Part shown: one piece after another, positions 5,397 through 5,989 of the stretch
How the letters are laid out: every line of letters begins with the position of its first letter
Position numbering within the stretch: position 1 is the first letter of the stretch
Source: an uncultured Lachnospiraceae bacterium
Lineage (GTDB): Bacteria > Bacillota > Clostridia > Lachnospirales > Lachnospiraceae
Direction of reading: 5' to 3'
DNA length: 5,989 bases
NCBI GenBank assembly: GCA_947589175.1
Contig: CANPZR010000165.1
Coordinates: 1 to 5,989 of the forward strand
Position numbers and translations under genes: made by a program
Notes under the pieces: generated by a model
What the model saw: only the letters and a program-made list of their open reading frames with translations
The model's database searches: none
Told to the model about the DNA's origin: nothing

Positions 5397-5519
5397 AATA
5401 CCGATGCTTTTTATAGTCACTTATGCTTTCTAAGCAGGGCAACTCTTGCCAACTGGATCATCTACTGTGCCATCAACTATTACCGGGCGAAGGATGAAGC
5501 ACTTGCAAAACTCCTATAA
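5397..5519 (+). pseudogene. IS66-family transposase (TnpC) fragment
   Basis: An open plus-strand frame of 40 codons ends at TAA 5517-5519 and has no plausible start. It contains FLSRATLANWIIYCAINYY. The SRxTxANWII block is a hallmark of the internal part of IS66 TnpC transposases, which act at the element's ends. Everything before it is lost (stop at 5394-5396). The catalytic DDE part that should follow is replaced by a short tail (RAKDEALAKLL) of uncertain origin. TnpC is normally several hundred residues, so this is a decayed remnant that cannot be active. A weak terminator follows in the same direction. No tnpA, tnpB or IS ends were identified. Confidence 0.65.
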
Positions 5520-5575
5520 TGATAGTCACACGAACATGTACCACTTTCATCATAAGAGCAAATATGGAATTGGCT

Positions 5576-5601
5576 CACCTTTCGTGAAGGTGGCTCTTTT
5601 T
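5576..5601 (+). terminator. Weak plus-strand intrinsic terminator after the IS66 remnant
   Basis: CACCTT (5576-5581), loop TCGTG, AAGGTG (5587-5592), then GCTC and five T residues (5597-5601). The stem is only six pairs with a few bases before the T-run, so it is modest. Confidence 0.5.
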
Positions 5602-5685
5602 CATCGTTACAGTTACAGTGGCTCTGAAAAGCCGTGCAAGTGGTGCTCATTGGTCGGAATATACAGTGGACTTTCACCACAGAAC

Positions 5686-5699
5686 ACGGGCATGCCCGT
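5686..5699. repeat. 14-bp perfect palindrome
   Basis: ACGGGCATGCCCGT reads the same on both strands. It lies just past the T-run of the small-RNA terminator. No function is assigned; it could be a protein site or a chance GC-rich palindrome. Confidence 0.5.
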
Positions 5700-5706
5700 C
5701 ATACAG

Positions 5707-5732
5707 AAAAACTCCCCGGATAATCCGGGGAG
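5707..5732 (-). terminator. Strong intrinsic terminator of the candidate small RNA
   Basis: On the minus strand CTCCCCGGAT, one base, ATCCGGGGAG, then TTTTT (5711-5707). The stem of up to ten pairs is GC-rich and is followed directly by the T-run. Confidence 0.9.
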
Positions 5733-5839
5733 CCTCCAGAAGCTATACCTTGCGGTCATACGGCTTCGTTGAAACTTTATAAGCCACTCACTGTATCTTG
5801 ATTTCTCAAGTGTGAGACTTAATCATATTTTTCCTTTAC
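5707..5839 (-). ncRNA. Candidate structured small RNA of about 130 nt, family unknown
   Basis: The unit has its own consensus promoter (5846-5874) and ends at a strong terminator. Between them no reading frame longer than a few codons follows a start codon. Stem-loop 1: CTCAC (5816-5812) pairs with GTGAG (5791-5787), and inside it CTTGA pairs with TCAAG around a GAAA tetraloop (5805-5802). Stem-loop 2: GAAGC (5767-5763) pairs with GCTTC (5743-5739), followed by TAT/ATA and ACC/GGT, with small bulges and a GCAA tetraloop (5753-5750). Stem-loop 3 is the terminator. Two GNRA-capped stems in a row are unlike random intergenic DNA. No protein gene follows on this strand before the Rpn promoter, so a cis-acting leader is less likely than a free RNA. 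I do not recognise the family. The start is inferred from the promoter. Confidence 0.55.
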
Positions 5840-5845
5840 ATCCTC

Positions 5846-5874
5846 ATTATATGCAACAAACGTAGAAAAGTCAA
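5846..5874 (-). promoter_or_regulatory. Promoter of the candidate small RNA
   Basis: On the minus strand TTGACT (5869-5874), a 17-bp spacer and TATAAT (5846-5851). The -35 matches consensus at five of six bases and the -10 at all six, with ideal spacing. The predicted start is near 5839. Confidence 0.75.
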
Positions 5875-5989
5875 TTACAAATTGTAGGCTCTTTTAAATT
5901 TCCCTTTTACCATGTTACTTTTCACACAGTAGCCAGTTCTAGATAAAGACATATCCATATACCTGAACTTATTAATCCCTGAAAGTACT

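Noticed and set aside
5224..5442. Upstream extension of the Rpn frame
   Set aside because: It runs through a consensus promoter and two inverted repeats. ATG 5223 has a good ribosome site.
5739..5767. Resemblance of stem-loop 2 to group II intron domain V
   Set aside because: The 5' half (AGCCGTATG) is similar, but the 3' half lacks the matching ACG-rich strand and the element is too short. No reverse transcriptase or other intron domain is present.
5446..5772. Plus-strand frame of 108 codons
   Set aside because: It overlaps the IS66 fragment in another frame, crosses two terminator hairpins and runs into the small-RNA gene on the other strand. No family is recognised.
5707..5839. Firm tracrRNA assignment for the candidate small RNA
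   Set aside because: The hairpin order with terminator would allow it, but no CRISPR repeat or cas gene is in the window, and the 5' part folds on itself instead of offering an anti-repeat. Kept only as one hypothesis.
5819..5893. Short minus-strand frame ending VAYNEDVKEKYD
   Set aside because: It has no start codon and overlaps the -35 and -10 boxes of the small-RNA promoter.
5875..5988. Minus-strand open frame of 37 codons entering from the right edge
   Set aside because: It could be the C-terminus of a gene beyond the window, since it ends next to the small-RNA promoter. It is too short, has no recognisable motif and the flanking sequence is AT-rich.

Overview
The window looks like chromosome from a Gram-positive, Clostridia-type bacterium, most likely Lachnospiraceae. 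The reasons are strong GGAGG-type ribosome binding sites, sigma-A style TTGACA/TATAAT promoters, and protein families I associate with that group (DUF5685, this subtype of Rpn/PD-(D/E)XK nuclease, HicAB, IS66). The taxonomic call is inference from recognised families, not a database result. All intact genes are on the minus strand, so transcription runs from high to low coordinates.

Region 1 (about 1-2340) is GC-rich, housekeeping-like sequence. In transcription order it holds a cation diffusion facilitator (CDF) metal transporter, a small two-helix membrane protein ending in a four-cysteine zinc ribbon, and 14 nt after that a DUF5685 protein that runs off the left edge. The last two form an operon. 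The DUF5685 gene carries an in-frame 63-bp tandem duplication.

Region 2 (about 2340-5305) is visibly more AT-rich in its first two genes and reads as an accessory region. It holds an Rpn-like PD-(D/E)XK nuclease gene (3979-5223), a small secreted Trp/Lys-rich protein of unknown function (3228-3668), and a hicA-hicB toxin-antitoxin pair. HicA ends at an amber codon exactly where the family normally has a Gln. The residues that would follow, SGLLFR, match the usual C-terminus of the family. The hicA and Rpn genes are read from near-identical promoters: both the -10 and -35 blocks and their flanks are identical, the spacer core is unrelated, and each promoter is followed by a different gene-specific inverted repeat.

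Region 3 (about 5340-5989) has no intact protein gene. It holds a short plus-strand remnant of an IS66-type transposase with a weak terminator after it. Facing it is what looks like a complete, independent minus-strand small-RNA gene. This has a consensus promoter (TTGACT, 17 bp, TATAAT), two stem-loops capped by GNRA tetraloops, and a strong intrinsic terminator, giving a predicted transcript of about 130 nt. I do not recognise this RNA, and it is the most interesting item in the window.

No tRNA, rRNA, CRISPR array or complete insertion sequence was seen.
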